From NCBI GenBank assembly GCA_030141605.1, contig JAQGDQ010000003.1, positions 515,501 through 579,500 on the forward strand: a stretch of DNA of 64,000 nucleotides, given 5' to 3'. Source of the DNA: Tubiluchus corallicola. Its lineage: Eukaryota > Priapulida > Priapulimorpha > Priapulimorphida > Tubiluchidae. The notes under the pieces are model-generated. The model had not been told where the DNA came from, did not search any database, and saw only the letters and a program-made list of their open reading frames with translations. Every line of letters begins with the position of its first letter. Within the stretch, counting starts at the first letter, position 1. Shown here piece by piece: positions 39,465 through 51,800 of this stretch. A program made the position numbers and the translations under genes.

Positions 39465-40602
39465 GTAGAAGTATTAAGAAGAAAGAAGAGAGAGTGAATT
39501 ATTATGCCTGGCGTCCGTAAAGAAGGAAAGATAGGCGGAGGGAAAGCAAGCGAGAAGGAAACAAAAAAAAAACAGAACGAAAGATCTGTAATAACAATGG
39601 TGATAGCGATAATAACTTTTTTGAACGTAGGTATTCACTTGGAAAATAATTCACACGGTTCAGTTAGCTTGATTATAAATAAAGGTTATTCTTGCAATGG
39701 GCTTAATTATATAGAGCTCACACTATATTATAGCCTCGGGCAGGCAGTTTTCATAATTGCGGGACTAAACAAAAAGGTTATTTGATCGCACGTTAGTTGC
39801 ATGATCACGTTGTCATGTCCCTGCGGGTTGCTCGGTCATTATCTTCGTCTTCTGAGATTGTGAAGAACTTCTTGGTACATTCAGAAATTGTAGGAAACTG
39901 CAAACGCAAATATAATCATCGAGAGATGAATAGCGGAATTCAACTGCAATGCCAAAAGGAAAGAAAATAGCTTCAAAAATAAGAACAATTCCAAAATCAG
40001 CACATTTACGTGAACAAGATGTGTGAAGGCAGATTTGTGTGCCCATATTTGTTAATTATGGCTATGGGTAATTACGGCTTTTCCGTGAAAAATAGACGGT
40101 GTTTTTTCTAATTACTTATGCGGGATACATTTTGTAATCAAAACTTGTATATATTGGAAAACCTTATTCATGAAAATCAGATGTGTAGATTGCAGCACAG
40201 TACTTAGCATAAGTGTTGTATTTATTTATTTATTTAATTCTTGAATTTCTATCGTACACAACACACAGTTCCAAATTAAAATAGGCGACATATATTAGAA
40301 GATTAAAAAAGATATAATACTATATTAAAAACATGCACGGACTATAAACGTCTATACAAGAGAGAGTTAATTTGTAGGTAAATAATTTAAAACACGTCAT
40401 TAATTGCATTGCCTTGAAATTCCTCTGCACATTTGCTTCATACATTTTTTTAATCGCAGTAGTTGATTCATATTGGTTATCTTGCACATTGTTCAGAATG
40501 ACTACAAATTTTACTCACTTTTTAGTTGCGCAACCGATTATTAAATTATACTTATATTTCTTGACACTTAACAGTCTCCTTGCGAAATTAATTGCTCTCT
40601 CT

Positions 40603-40682
<80 letters not shown>

Positions 40683-43600
40683 GCATGTGCAAACTTATGT
40701 GCAAATCTATTAAGAAATCTCGAGTCGATTTTCAGTGTTTTCTAGTGGAAATTTTATGTGCTACTTAATATATTTTGTATGAGTGTGTGTATAAAGCGCC
40801 AGAGAAACTGAAGGTAATAAAATTTTGGAACAATAAACTGCGGTTTAAAAAATATAAACGAAAAACTATCATAAATATATCCAAAGTTTTGGCAAGAATC
40901 GAAATTACACACAAGTCGCATTTAGTTATAGCTATTGTGCTAGTGAATAGGCCTAAATTGGCCTATTCTCTGTTAATGAGATCACCTGGCCGCAGACTGG
41001 TCGTGAAATAGACACAAACTGGTTTCTCCTGATTGCCTAAATGGCTGATGGCGAGAGGAAAAGCTGTGTTCTGTGTAGGAATGCAAAAAAGCCTGTCAAC
41101 AAGAAAACTGTATCAATAGTAATCTGTGACCGGTGTTTTGATAAATCAGCCTGTACAGACCAGCCTGAAACGTACAGAGAAAGGGTTAATTCAATTTCTC
41201 TTACAAAAACAAACGCAAGTGGTCAGAGCAATAGCACTGAAACTTTAAAGGCCCAAATACTGGAATTGGTTGAGCAAGAGGAAAGCCAGCGAAAATTACA
41301 GTACATGTTAAATTGGCTCTTGGAAAACGATGAGTGATCAGCTCAAAAATTAGTACTAGAAAAATTGACCAGTGTGGACAGAGAATTAGAGGCATTAAAT
41401 GACAATGTAAAGAAACTAACCAATAGTAAACCTGGTGTCTCATACAGCTCAGCAGTGAAAGACAGCCTAGGAAAGCAACAGCTCAAATTAACTAGCGGCA
41501 AAAGTGACAGTGCTATGACGACGCCCTCTTATAGATCCGCCCGCAAGACTGACAGCATTGCTTCAAATGTGCGGTACAAGCCTGAGTGTACGGTAATTAT
41601 CGAGAACGTAAAAAGCAAAGAAATAGTTAGGAACAGTATGTCGATTAAAAAAACACCTTAGTGAGAAATTTCCCAGATTCAGGTTTGATACAGCTTATAA
41701 GACAGCTAGAGGAAAAATTCAAATACAGCTCAGAAGTGAGGAAGAAGCTGATGGCATCGTAGAGGGTTGGAGAGAAAATTTCCTTGGTACCGAGACTGTA
41801 GCAAGGAAACCTTAACAAAACGCAATCGGTCTTCTCAAAGACTGCGATACGTCCTTAACAGATGATGAGATAAAAGCGGACATTTGTCGTGCATTTTGGG
41901 ATGCCAAAATTGAAAGATTTAAACGGAAAGACAAATCACCCCTACCACTGGTTAAAGTGACATTTGCAACAGAGAAAGACCTCGATTTGGCAATGCGAGA
42001 CGGTATTCCAGTTGGAAAAATGTATTGTGGTGTGGAGAAATTTGTGTTCAAAAATAGGCCATTGATTTGCTACAATTGTTACAGTTATGGTCATGTCGCA
42101 AAATGGTGCGCTCGCAAAGTGGTCTGTGGAAACTGTGCAGAAAATCATAAGACGGATGATTGCAAAAATGACGAAGAAAAGTGCAAAAACTGCAAAGGTG
42201 GTCATAGATCTTGGTCAAGGGATTGCCCTATCTACAAACAGGAGCACGCTCGCATAAATGGGGAAGCAGACGACACATGCCATGTTTGCTAGTATAAACA
42301 ACACATTGAAGGTGTGTCAAATAAACATAAACAAATTTTCTAATCACTCGAAATTAGCAGTTGATACATTTGTCAATGATCATCAATGTGATATTGTGGC
42401 CTTACAGGAGATCAAAGTACTTGAGAAAGATATAGCGCAAGTATCTTTATCCAACTACATCAGTTACGCAAAGCCATCCAAAGGATATTCGGGTGGGAGT
42501 GGTCTAATGATTAGAACTGGCTTCACCAGCTGCAGAGTGCCTGAACTGGACCTCCTGAGTTAGATACTGTCTGGGTTATCGCATACATTTATGGCAGGAA
42601 ATATTTGATAAACTCTATATATATAACTCCTAACAATCCTCAGCTAGTGGAAATATATGTGAAAAATATTAAAAATGCTTATAAATTTGCCGAGACTCAT
42701 GGCATAACCAATTTTTTATCCGTTGGAGACTTAAACGCGCGTAGTTATGCATGAGACCACAACTTGAACACTCATGGAAGACTTATAAACGACTTACTTG
42801 CAGATAATAATATGGACTTAGCCGTTATTGCGCCCAACATAGAAACTTTTCAATCGATAACCGGGAAGAGCATCATAGATATCATTTTAGCATCAAAACG
42901 TAGCGCAAATGGTATTTTAACGCAAACAGTGCGCACTGACGTTGAGCTGTTTACAGGAGCACCACAAATGGGACATTTTCCTGTAATAACTGAGTTTAGA
43001 GCAGGTGGTCCAAAACCTGAGAATACTAAGGTCCGCTATGACTTTAAAAATAGCGATTGGACTCAATGGTCAGCAGCTCTTGAAAATAATTTAAGACAAT
43101 GTTTCACCAGAATTGCTGCAGAGTTAGAAAACAACAATGCAGAAGCCGTGTGGACACTCTTTTTACAATCTGTTCAGGAAAGCTGTAGTGAAGCATCAGT
43201 GACTAAACGTATCTGCACACACAGCAAGCCATTTTGGACACCACAATTATCTGAACTATTACGAGAACTCAGACAACTAAGAAAGAACTACAAGCGGCAC
43301 TCCAATTATGTCAATGTGAGTGCATATCTTGATAAAAAGACTCAGTTTGAAAACATATTAGCTGCAGAGTTAAATGACTGGGTTGTTAGTAATACTGTCA
43401 ACTTAAATGTCCAGCAAGGCAAAGCTTTCTGGAAAACTTATAAAAAAGTGTTTGTTGAAAATTGCCAGAATGAGGTTGCTGTGTTGAAATGGCAGGGAAA
43501 GTATTATGTAAAAGATGAAGATAAATGTAAGATATTGTATAACACGTTTTTTGCTGGGGCGCATTTTAGGGGAAGTAATTTTGATCAGGGATGGTATCAC

Positions 43601-45808
43601 CGTATAGAGAATGAAGTGCAAGGCATAAATTTTGAAGAACCACATAACGTTTGGTATAACGAACCCTTCACTATGAATGAATTAAAATTTGCGATAAACA
43701 GTGTGAAAGTAAATGATAAAAGTATGGTTATTGACGGAAACCACCCGCTCTTGGTAAAGCACACTGGGTTTTGGGGGAAAAGTGTACTACTCAACCTAGC
43801 TAATTTGTGCTTAACGAAAGGAATATGGCCTTGGCAAAAAGCAAAAGTAGTTTTCATACGCAAAGATGGTAAAAACGACTACAGTAACCCATCGAACTAC
43901 AGGCCCATCACTATTTCATCTTACTACAGCAAAATAATTGAGAAACTTATTGAAAACCGGTTGAGGAAGTGGTTTAACGATCATAATATTATTGATATAG
44001 AACAGGAAGGGTTCAAGCCAGGGCATAATACAAACCGTTACATACTAAGGCTGGTTTCAGTTATCGAGAGAAAGAGACTTGAAGGGCAACTCGGCATTGG
44101 GATATTCTGCGATTTCCAGAAAGCCTTTGACAGTGTGTGGATAAATGGCTTAATTTTTAAACTGATACAGTCTGGTATCAAAGGTAACTTGCTGAATGTA
44201 ATCTGTAGTTTTTTAAAAAATAGGACAATTGTGATGAAGCTAAATGAATTTATATCAGCAGAATATCGATGCCATATAGGAGTCCCACAAGGCTCGGTTT
44301 TGTCCCCTTTATTGTTTATATTCTACATAGCAGACATGTTTAATGAACTGGATTTTAATCAAAACTTAGCTAAGTTTAAATATGCCGATGATGGCACAGT
44401 TTATATTTCTGCTGTCTCTGCTCAGGTCTGTCAGGATATTGCACAGCAATGTTGTGTTAAATTGTACGAGTGGTGCCAAAAGTGGAGGCAAATTTTAAAT
44501 TGTGATGTAGACAAGACTGAGGCTATTATATTTGGCAATGTAAATGAAAATACCATACCATCGTTAAAAATTGGGCAAAAGTCGATATGTTATGTAAAGG
44601 ATACTAAATGTCTGGGAATAACTGTCGACAAACAAATAAGTTTTGATAAACATGTTGCTAAAATTAGGCAAAAAGCTTGGAAAAAGTGGCACAACATTAA
44701 ACAGTTATCTTTCAAGTATAAAGGTATGAAAATGTCCACCATTTTAAAGCTGTTTGAAACAATTGTTGTACCTACCGTCTTCTATTGGTCAGTTGCCTGG
44801 ATGGTCAAAAAACATAGTTATTTTGAAGACCTGTGGTATGATGTTGTCAAAACAGCAGCGGGTGTAGGTTACAATCCTAGCAAAAATGAAATCCAGCATA
44901 TTTGTGGCGTGCCTCCCATTGATATAACGTATGATAATATACGTAGTAAATTTATGTCAAAAGTGTTAGCCAATCCAGATAATGATCTACTTAAGAAGGA
45001 AATTGCTATATGTGAAACCATGCCAAATAATGCTACATATTGTGTGCATCCCGTAAAAATTCACCTGGCAACTACCAAGTCTTTCTTGAAGATTACAAAG
45101 GACACTAATATGAGAAATCAAACATTGTCAAATCTCCCGAGAGAAAACTTTATTTATAGAAAAAATGATGGCTCGAAATTTTTAACAACCCAATGGGAAA
45201 GAAGATTTTATTATTGTACCCAAATAACAAATTTATCACAAGATAGCCCTACACCTATGTTAACGCCACTGTGTCTACCACTAACGCATTACGATAGGCT
45301 TATTGAAACAACTGCATTAAACTTACTTTTAAATAGAGGAACTAAATCATTTCGGTATAGAATAGGCGAACAAAATACAGATTGTTGTCATTGTAATAAT
45401 GCAACTCCTCAAACACCAGAACACATTATATTTGACTGTGACTTGGTAGACCATCAATTTCGGATAAATTTAAGACAAATTCTGCCCTCAGCCAACATAA
45501 GCGAGATTTATCTAAACAGAGACAAAGATGTGTGCCAGGCTTATGTAAATATTGTTAGAGATGTTGTGCGGAAAAAATTGCTATAAATTAATTCAAATTG
45601 TATTTACAGAAAAACAGGTATTGAGTAAGTCGTTATATTGTATATATTATAGGGTAAACTATGTATGTATTTTAAATTTATTCCAAATTGGCATTATGTG
45701 TATATTGTAATTGTAATCTTGTTATTGTAAATTTATATTTTGTAAACGAACCCCTGCAAATAGAGGGGAAACAATGTATCCATTGTTTAATAAAAGACTT
45801 ATAATAAT

Positions 45809-45864
<56 letters not shown>

Positions 45865-48800
45865 TCCCTCCCCTAACCATACGTTGTTGGAGGTTAGAAA
45901 TGATACTGTAGGACGTTGTTAAATGTGCGCGCAGGTTTATTAATTTTTTTTATAATCTCATATTCACAGTAACCGAATCGCATTACTGAGTCATAAAATT
46001 GTAATCATGTTAGTTATATTTCTCATTGCACAACATTTACTAGATATTAAAAAAATCGCACAAAATAAGGAGTGGCAGTAGTGAAGCAGCATTAAAACTT
46101 CGTAATGCACTAACACTCGCTGACTAGATTACTCTTGGCCGTTCAGTGGGGAAATTTCGGAGAAAGTCTGTTACATACCTTCATATCGTTGCAAAGGCTA
46201 TAATTCTGACAAGCCTAAGCCCACTACTTAACACTGACTCAGCGAGCGATATATTAAAGTGCTAATATTACAAAGGTAACTATTATAGCTTATTCTTTAC
46301 TCGCGGCATCCGCTTACTATTAGTAATCAGTCATCAGCACTGCTAGGCATAAGTAGTCAAATACTAACAAACTGTTAAAACTCATGGAAGTTCAGTCTGA
46401 CACAAAGCAAAAAATCGTTCGAATAGAACCTACTATCAGAAAGGTAAATACAGAGGCAGTGAACAATTGGGAGTTTTGGTTACCAGAGGAAGGAAAACAG
46501 GAAAAATTCAGTAGGTGTGTAGCAATAGATCTGATCTTTTTAGCGACTAAGTTACTGTACTGTCCAACGTTGAACGTGAATTATTTGGAAATTTTACAGG
46601 TTTTGGCTTGCTTGAATCGGGTGCAGTTTCTCGTCGCAATGAAGTAAATATAATGGTGAAAAATGTGGTGGATATTGTGTTTGGTGGACTCACTTACTGG
46701 ATATTCGGATATGGTTTGTCATTTGGCGTTGATCCTGGCAGTAACCCGTTCAGTGGAGTGGGGTATTTCTTCGTCGACGCGGATGAGGACCAAATGGGAG
46801 AAAGGTTTTCCCATTTTGTATTTCAGCTCTCGTTTGCTACAACAGCAACAACAATTGTTTCTGGAGCAATGGCTGAACGGACAAAACTATCAGCTTATAT
46901 AATATTCTCATTTCTCAACACGATCGTTTATTCTTTACCTGCTTCTTGGGTGTGGCGTGCCGACGGCTTCCTCGCACAGTTAGGTGTAGTGGACATTGCT
47001 GGATGTTCAGTGGTGCATGTGGTTGGAGCTACTGCTGGACTTGTAGGAACAATCATATTGAAACCTCGTAAAGGAAGATACGATAATGGTACTGCGCCTT
47101 TACCTATGGGGTCACCAACTAATGCTCTAGTGGGCATGTTTATGTTATGGTAAGAGAAATGCGAATTATAATAACAAAGTCTTACTCAGTGCAGATAAAG
47201 CTGAAATTGTCCAAAGTTCCAAAAATATTTGTGCACATGGTCATGCTTCCTGCAAGATTTTAATTAAAAAAGAAAATTATTCTTTGTTTTAAATGTTCTC
47301 TTACAAATTATAAACAGTTAGTCAGTTAAATTAAATCGCAGCGGTTAGCCAACTATACACTCAACACTAGTTAATTAACCAATTTTATTTGGCGCAATTG
47401 TTAGTGACGTGTAAGCAACCGTAAGTTTTGCCCGACTGTCAACCGAAATTATAAGCAAAATTCTATTAAATTTTTATGTAGGTACATTATTGTGGATCTA
47501 TGGTTTTAATTCGCGTGTTAATGATGTGCGTACTTTTAATCAAATGAGTGGAAACCTCTGATTCAAATTCTCACCCATATTATCTTGGCATCGAAATTAG
47601 CCAGTTAAGTTAGACTATCAACATATCACATCAAGTGGAATTGACAAAAAACCACATAGGCCTAATCAATAAGGTTGTATCTGTGGGAGCAGGATATGAG
47701 TATAAATACAAAATGTATGATGCAAGTGGCATTCCGGCAGAATTGGACTTTAGTGCTTGTGAGAAAGACCTTGGATTATTACTTGATAATAAACTAAATT
47801 TTAAAGATCACATAGCAGAAATCATAAAGAACGCCAAACGAAACAATGCTTTAATAAGGAGGAATTTCAAGTACCTAGATCTGCAAACTTTCAAGCTTCT
47901 ATATGTGGCACTTGTGCGATCAAAAGTGGAGTATGGAAGTAGTATTTGGAATAGTCCTAGGGCATATATAGTGGACCCAGTCGAAACTGTCCAAATGAGA
48001 GCTTTCAACATGTTACCGGAACTAATGAACTTGACGTATGAAAGTCAGTTAAAACGAATAGGTTTAACTACATTAGCTTTTAGACGTTTACGTGGCCAAC
48101 TAATTGATGTATACAAATATGTATCTGGAGTTTACAGCTGTGATGATTGTCCTGTTAAATTAGAAGTACATCGTACAGCAAGATCAGGTCCTATTCTTCA
48201 TAAATCAAGAACTGCACACAAAACTGGTAAATACGACTATTTTTCTTGTACGATGCCAGAAATCTGGAATAGATTGCCCTGTGATGTGAGAACAGCAACA
48301 TCTGTAAATTTATTTAAATCAAAATTAGATAGACACTATGAACATCATCCATTGAAATTTAATCACCGTGCTAATTGGAACATGCCTATAACAAGGATGC
48401 TGGATTACATATTATAGTGAGAAAACTTGCCAGTGGAGTCACCTAGGTGTTGATGACAATCTATTGAATGTGCAATTTGTCGCAATTACAGTCGAAGAAC
48501 TATTTGTCTCAAAAGTTATATTATAACTACTGGAGATTTACTACTACTACTACTTACTACTACTACTACTAAATCTTACTTGCCGATTAGAATTGCAACC
48601 GTGACTCACGTGTGATTGATTTTAATTCAGCTGCAGTTATATGACGAGATCTGATGGTGAGCCAGTGCCTTTTAGTGTAATATAGTTGGCAAATACAGGT
48701 CTGATGTTAGCACTCACATTTAATGCTCTTACTTTCGGTGCACTGGCAACGAGGAACATCAAGCGTGTCATTTTGTCAAATTCGGCCACGTAGTGTGTCA

Positions 48801-51800
48801 GTAATCAGTATTCAATATGCATAAAAAACACTGTTTCTTCACTGTTTCTGCTTTCATAATGAATTTTTTGCAAAAGTCTTATACAGAACATGGATGTGCC
48901 TTTTTTGCTAAAAGCCCTTCATAATTTGGCATAGAGACATGACATAATGCTTCTGCGATTGCTGCGTGAACACCTGCCATATTTTATTATGCACTAATTA
49001 TTATTCTCGATGATATGGACAGGTGCGAGAGCACGAGACGCCATAATGAATGGTTATCAAACAACAAGCTAATACACACACTCTAATTTCAACATTCCGA
49101 TTATCATAGTCCACTCACTGCCTCCTTCCACACTTGCAGAATAGACTGAACAGAAACTTATGAACTCCACGTAATGAATAAAAATGAAAAAAGTGAAGCA
49201 GGACAAATCGTAATACAATTTAAATAAAAAAATTCGAAAAGCAATTTAATCTTTGTGTCGTCATCATTATCGCTGCTACGTCACATAACATACATAATTT
49301 ACCTTGCTGTTACTGTTCTTGTTACTGTTGCTTTGTTGTTTTTTGTCTAGGTCTGTGGTACAGAAAATGCATAAACTTATTTTTGTACTTAGGTGGGGAT
49401 GGCTAGGATTCAATTGCGGTAGCACTTATGGCATAACAGGACACAAATGGAAACTCACAGCCAGGTGAGTTGTTGTAGCTAGAGAATTAGGATGATCATG
49501 CCAGATCTTTCCTGATTACCAAAACCAACTTTTTAAGCCTGTTTCGTGGTCAAATTGTTAACAGCGAAAATCCGACGCGCCAGAGACACACTGTGTGGCC
49601 TACTCAAGACAGTGGCATATCTAGAGCTTGAGGCATCCAGGATGGCCCGCAACCACACACCCCCTACCTATGACACTGACTCAAGACAAACACCAACTCC
49701 ACACTACAACATGCATAATAATAATAATTATCTCTGTGTTATGTATCCAGTATTAGTTTGCGAGTCCGAGTCCTTACTGGTCGAGTTCGAGTTCTCATTA
49801 CTGAATCCGAATTGGAGTTCTGTAATATTTGTTTCAAAATAAAACGTAGCACCTCCTTGGTAAAGCACTTGATACAGAGGTAATGGTAAATGTTAGCATT
49901 ACCCGAAACAGGACATCGCGTGCAATAAAAATACATGCATGTAGATGATCAAGGTCAGTTTTTAAGTTAAAGTATGATGAAAAATCGTTGGTGTTGTCCT
50001 TTAAACGGCACGCATCTGCGCAGAGTTAATGAAGTTAGTCAAACTTTGTGGCACAAACGGATTGTGGATAATGCTGAAGCAGAATTTGGCATGAATAACA
50101 CCAGCCTACGGGAACATCTCCTTTATCCTCTTCCTGAACAGTCAACTCCTCACATTTTTATCTCAATTTTATCTCCATCCCACCCTTTAATTTCCTGTCA
50201 AATTGTGCTTTAAGTAACTGTGCCTCCTGTTACGACACAATATGCCATTTAACATTTTGTACATGTTTTTTTGTTATGCCCTGCTACAATGATTATCTGC
50301 ATTGTGTTTGTGCGGAATAAACGAAATCTTGAAATCTTGAATGCAAACAAAAGGCGATGTACCCACTTAGGCCCAAGCCTAAGCTTCACCTCTGGTGCGA
50401 GCACTACTGTGTGGCACTTAACAAACCACCTCTCTCACATCTACACCGAGCCTTCTTCTCCGGATGAGGTAGCTCATTAACAAACTCCCCTAAGCTCGGG
50501 CTCGGTTCCCGGTGTGGACAGCATCACTCCTGAAATACCTCCTCGGCCAAATGGCTCGCCGGGATGAATCCGTCTCGGCCAGAAAAGCTCCCACCAGTGG
50601 CTCTTACCTTCAGCCAACCTACGGGTTTTGTCCCCTCGAACATTTGGTTAAGCAATGGCGATCCATTGCCGCTTCCTAACGACAGAGCTTTCTTCCGTGG
50701 CCTCGTTGTTACGATTACATAAGTGGCCCACCATTCGAAAGTAATGTACGTCCTTTAAAAGTAATGAGTCGTGAAAATAATAATCATCAAATCAATTGGC
50801 GTGCTACAACATGCTTTGCTGTGCTTCAACCCAATGCACGTGAAGGTGTTTTTCCTTTTGTCATCTTTCACTGCAATTCAGTTAATTATGTTGGTAGGAT
50901 CAGGAAATCCGAAATTTGAAGCATAACAGTTTCCTGCACAGCACAATTAACAAGAACATAATTAAATAAATAAAGAAAAGCGATTAGCGTTTGATTAATA
51001 AGTCTGAAGTTGCTGTAAACGGAACTTTGTGTGCAATAAAAATGCATGTAGACGACACAAAACTTCAAGGCGAGTTATTAAGTTAGTGTGAAAAATTGGT
51101 GGCCTTTCTTTTAATAAATGATCCCGTGAAACTGACTACATCTAACACGTAACGCAGAAGTTCAATTTTTCATCACGGTTTTTACTAGTAATGACAGAAC
51201 GTTTCAACAGAGGTTAATACCACTGAATGGCTTTATTGTAACAAAATTAGCACGTAAATGTTCCAAAATGTCCCATAAAGTGGATTAACTTGACTGTTCA
51301 GAACACAGGTGAGTAAAACAGGCAGGTGACTAGCAGGTAACAAACTGAAAGCTGACCAAAACAAAAAGCTTTACATTACCGCCACAGACGGCGCCTCATA
51401 CACGCATTTTGTATAATTTAAAATAGTAACGAATAATATAAGTAATTGCTGTATGTATAGATATAGTTACAAACTAATAATTAATGATAGTGTTTGACTA
51501 ATGAGTATGATTTTTAATTTTTATTCAATTTTACAACAGTCTTATAATAACTGGGCACCCGTCCATTTACTGATGAGGCTCTGTATGGCAGGACTTCAGT
51601 CCCTAAGCACACACCCGTAGTCACTCAAGCAGCTCTCCCCTTAGAAATTCAGAATAGCCTTGATTTAAAGCATTGATAATATCACCAACAGAACATTGGG
51701 ATTATATCAATTTTAGTTTTTTTTAGTAGGTGGGCGTGACTGGTAAGTACATGTATATGCAACAAGTGTCATGAATGGGGAAGCAGCTTGAACGAAATTA

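Larger units (their letters stand above)
40681..45814 (+). mobile_element. Near full-length non-LTR retrotransposon (jockey/CR1 group) in AMT intron 1
   Basis: A 5.1-kb element in the same orientation as AMT. In order: a 360-bp 5' leader, a gag-like ORF1 with zinc knuckles (41041-42292), an ORF2 with APE-type endonuclease and reverse transcriptase (42258-45586), a 230-bp 3' UTR with AATAAA at 45789-45794 and a short TAA/A-rich end. There are no LTRs. It sits exactly between two (TC)n tracts (40595-40680 and 45815-45866). Boundaries are set at the TC junctions; target duplications cannot be read inside the tract. Several disabling lesions make this copy inactive. The clade needs a tree. Confidence 0.88.

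Noticed and set aside
46384-46647. 87-codon frame (MEVQSDTKQKIV...) just upstream of AMT exon 2, as an alternative first exon
   Set aside because: It runs through the acceptor of exon 2 in another frame and lacks the TM1 sequence. Exon 1 at 38792 supplies TM1 in the right phase.
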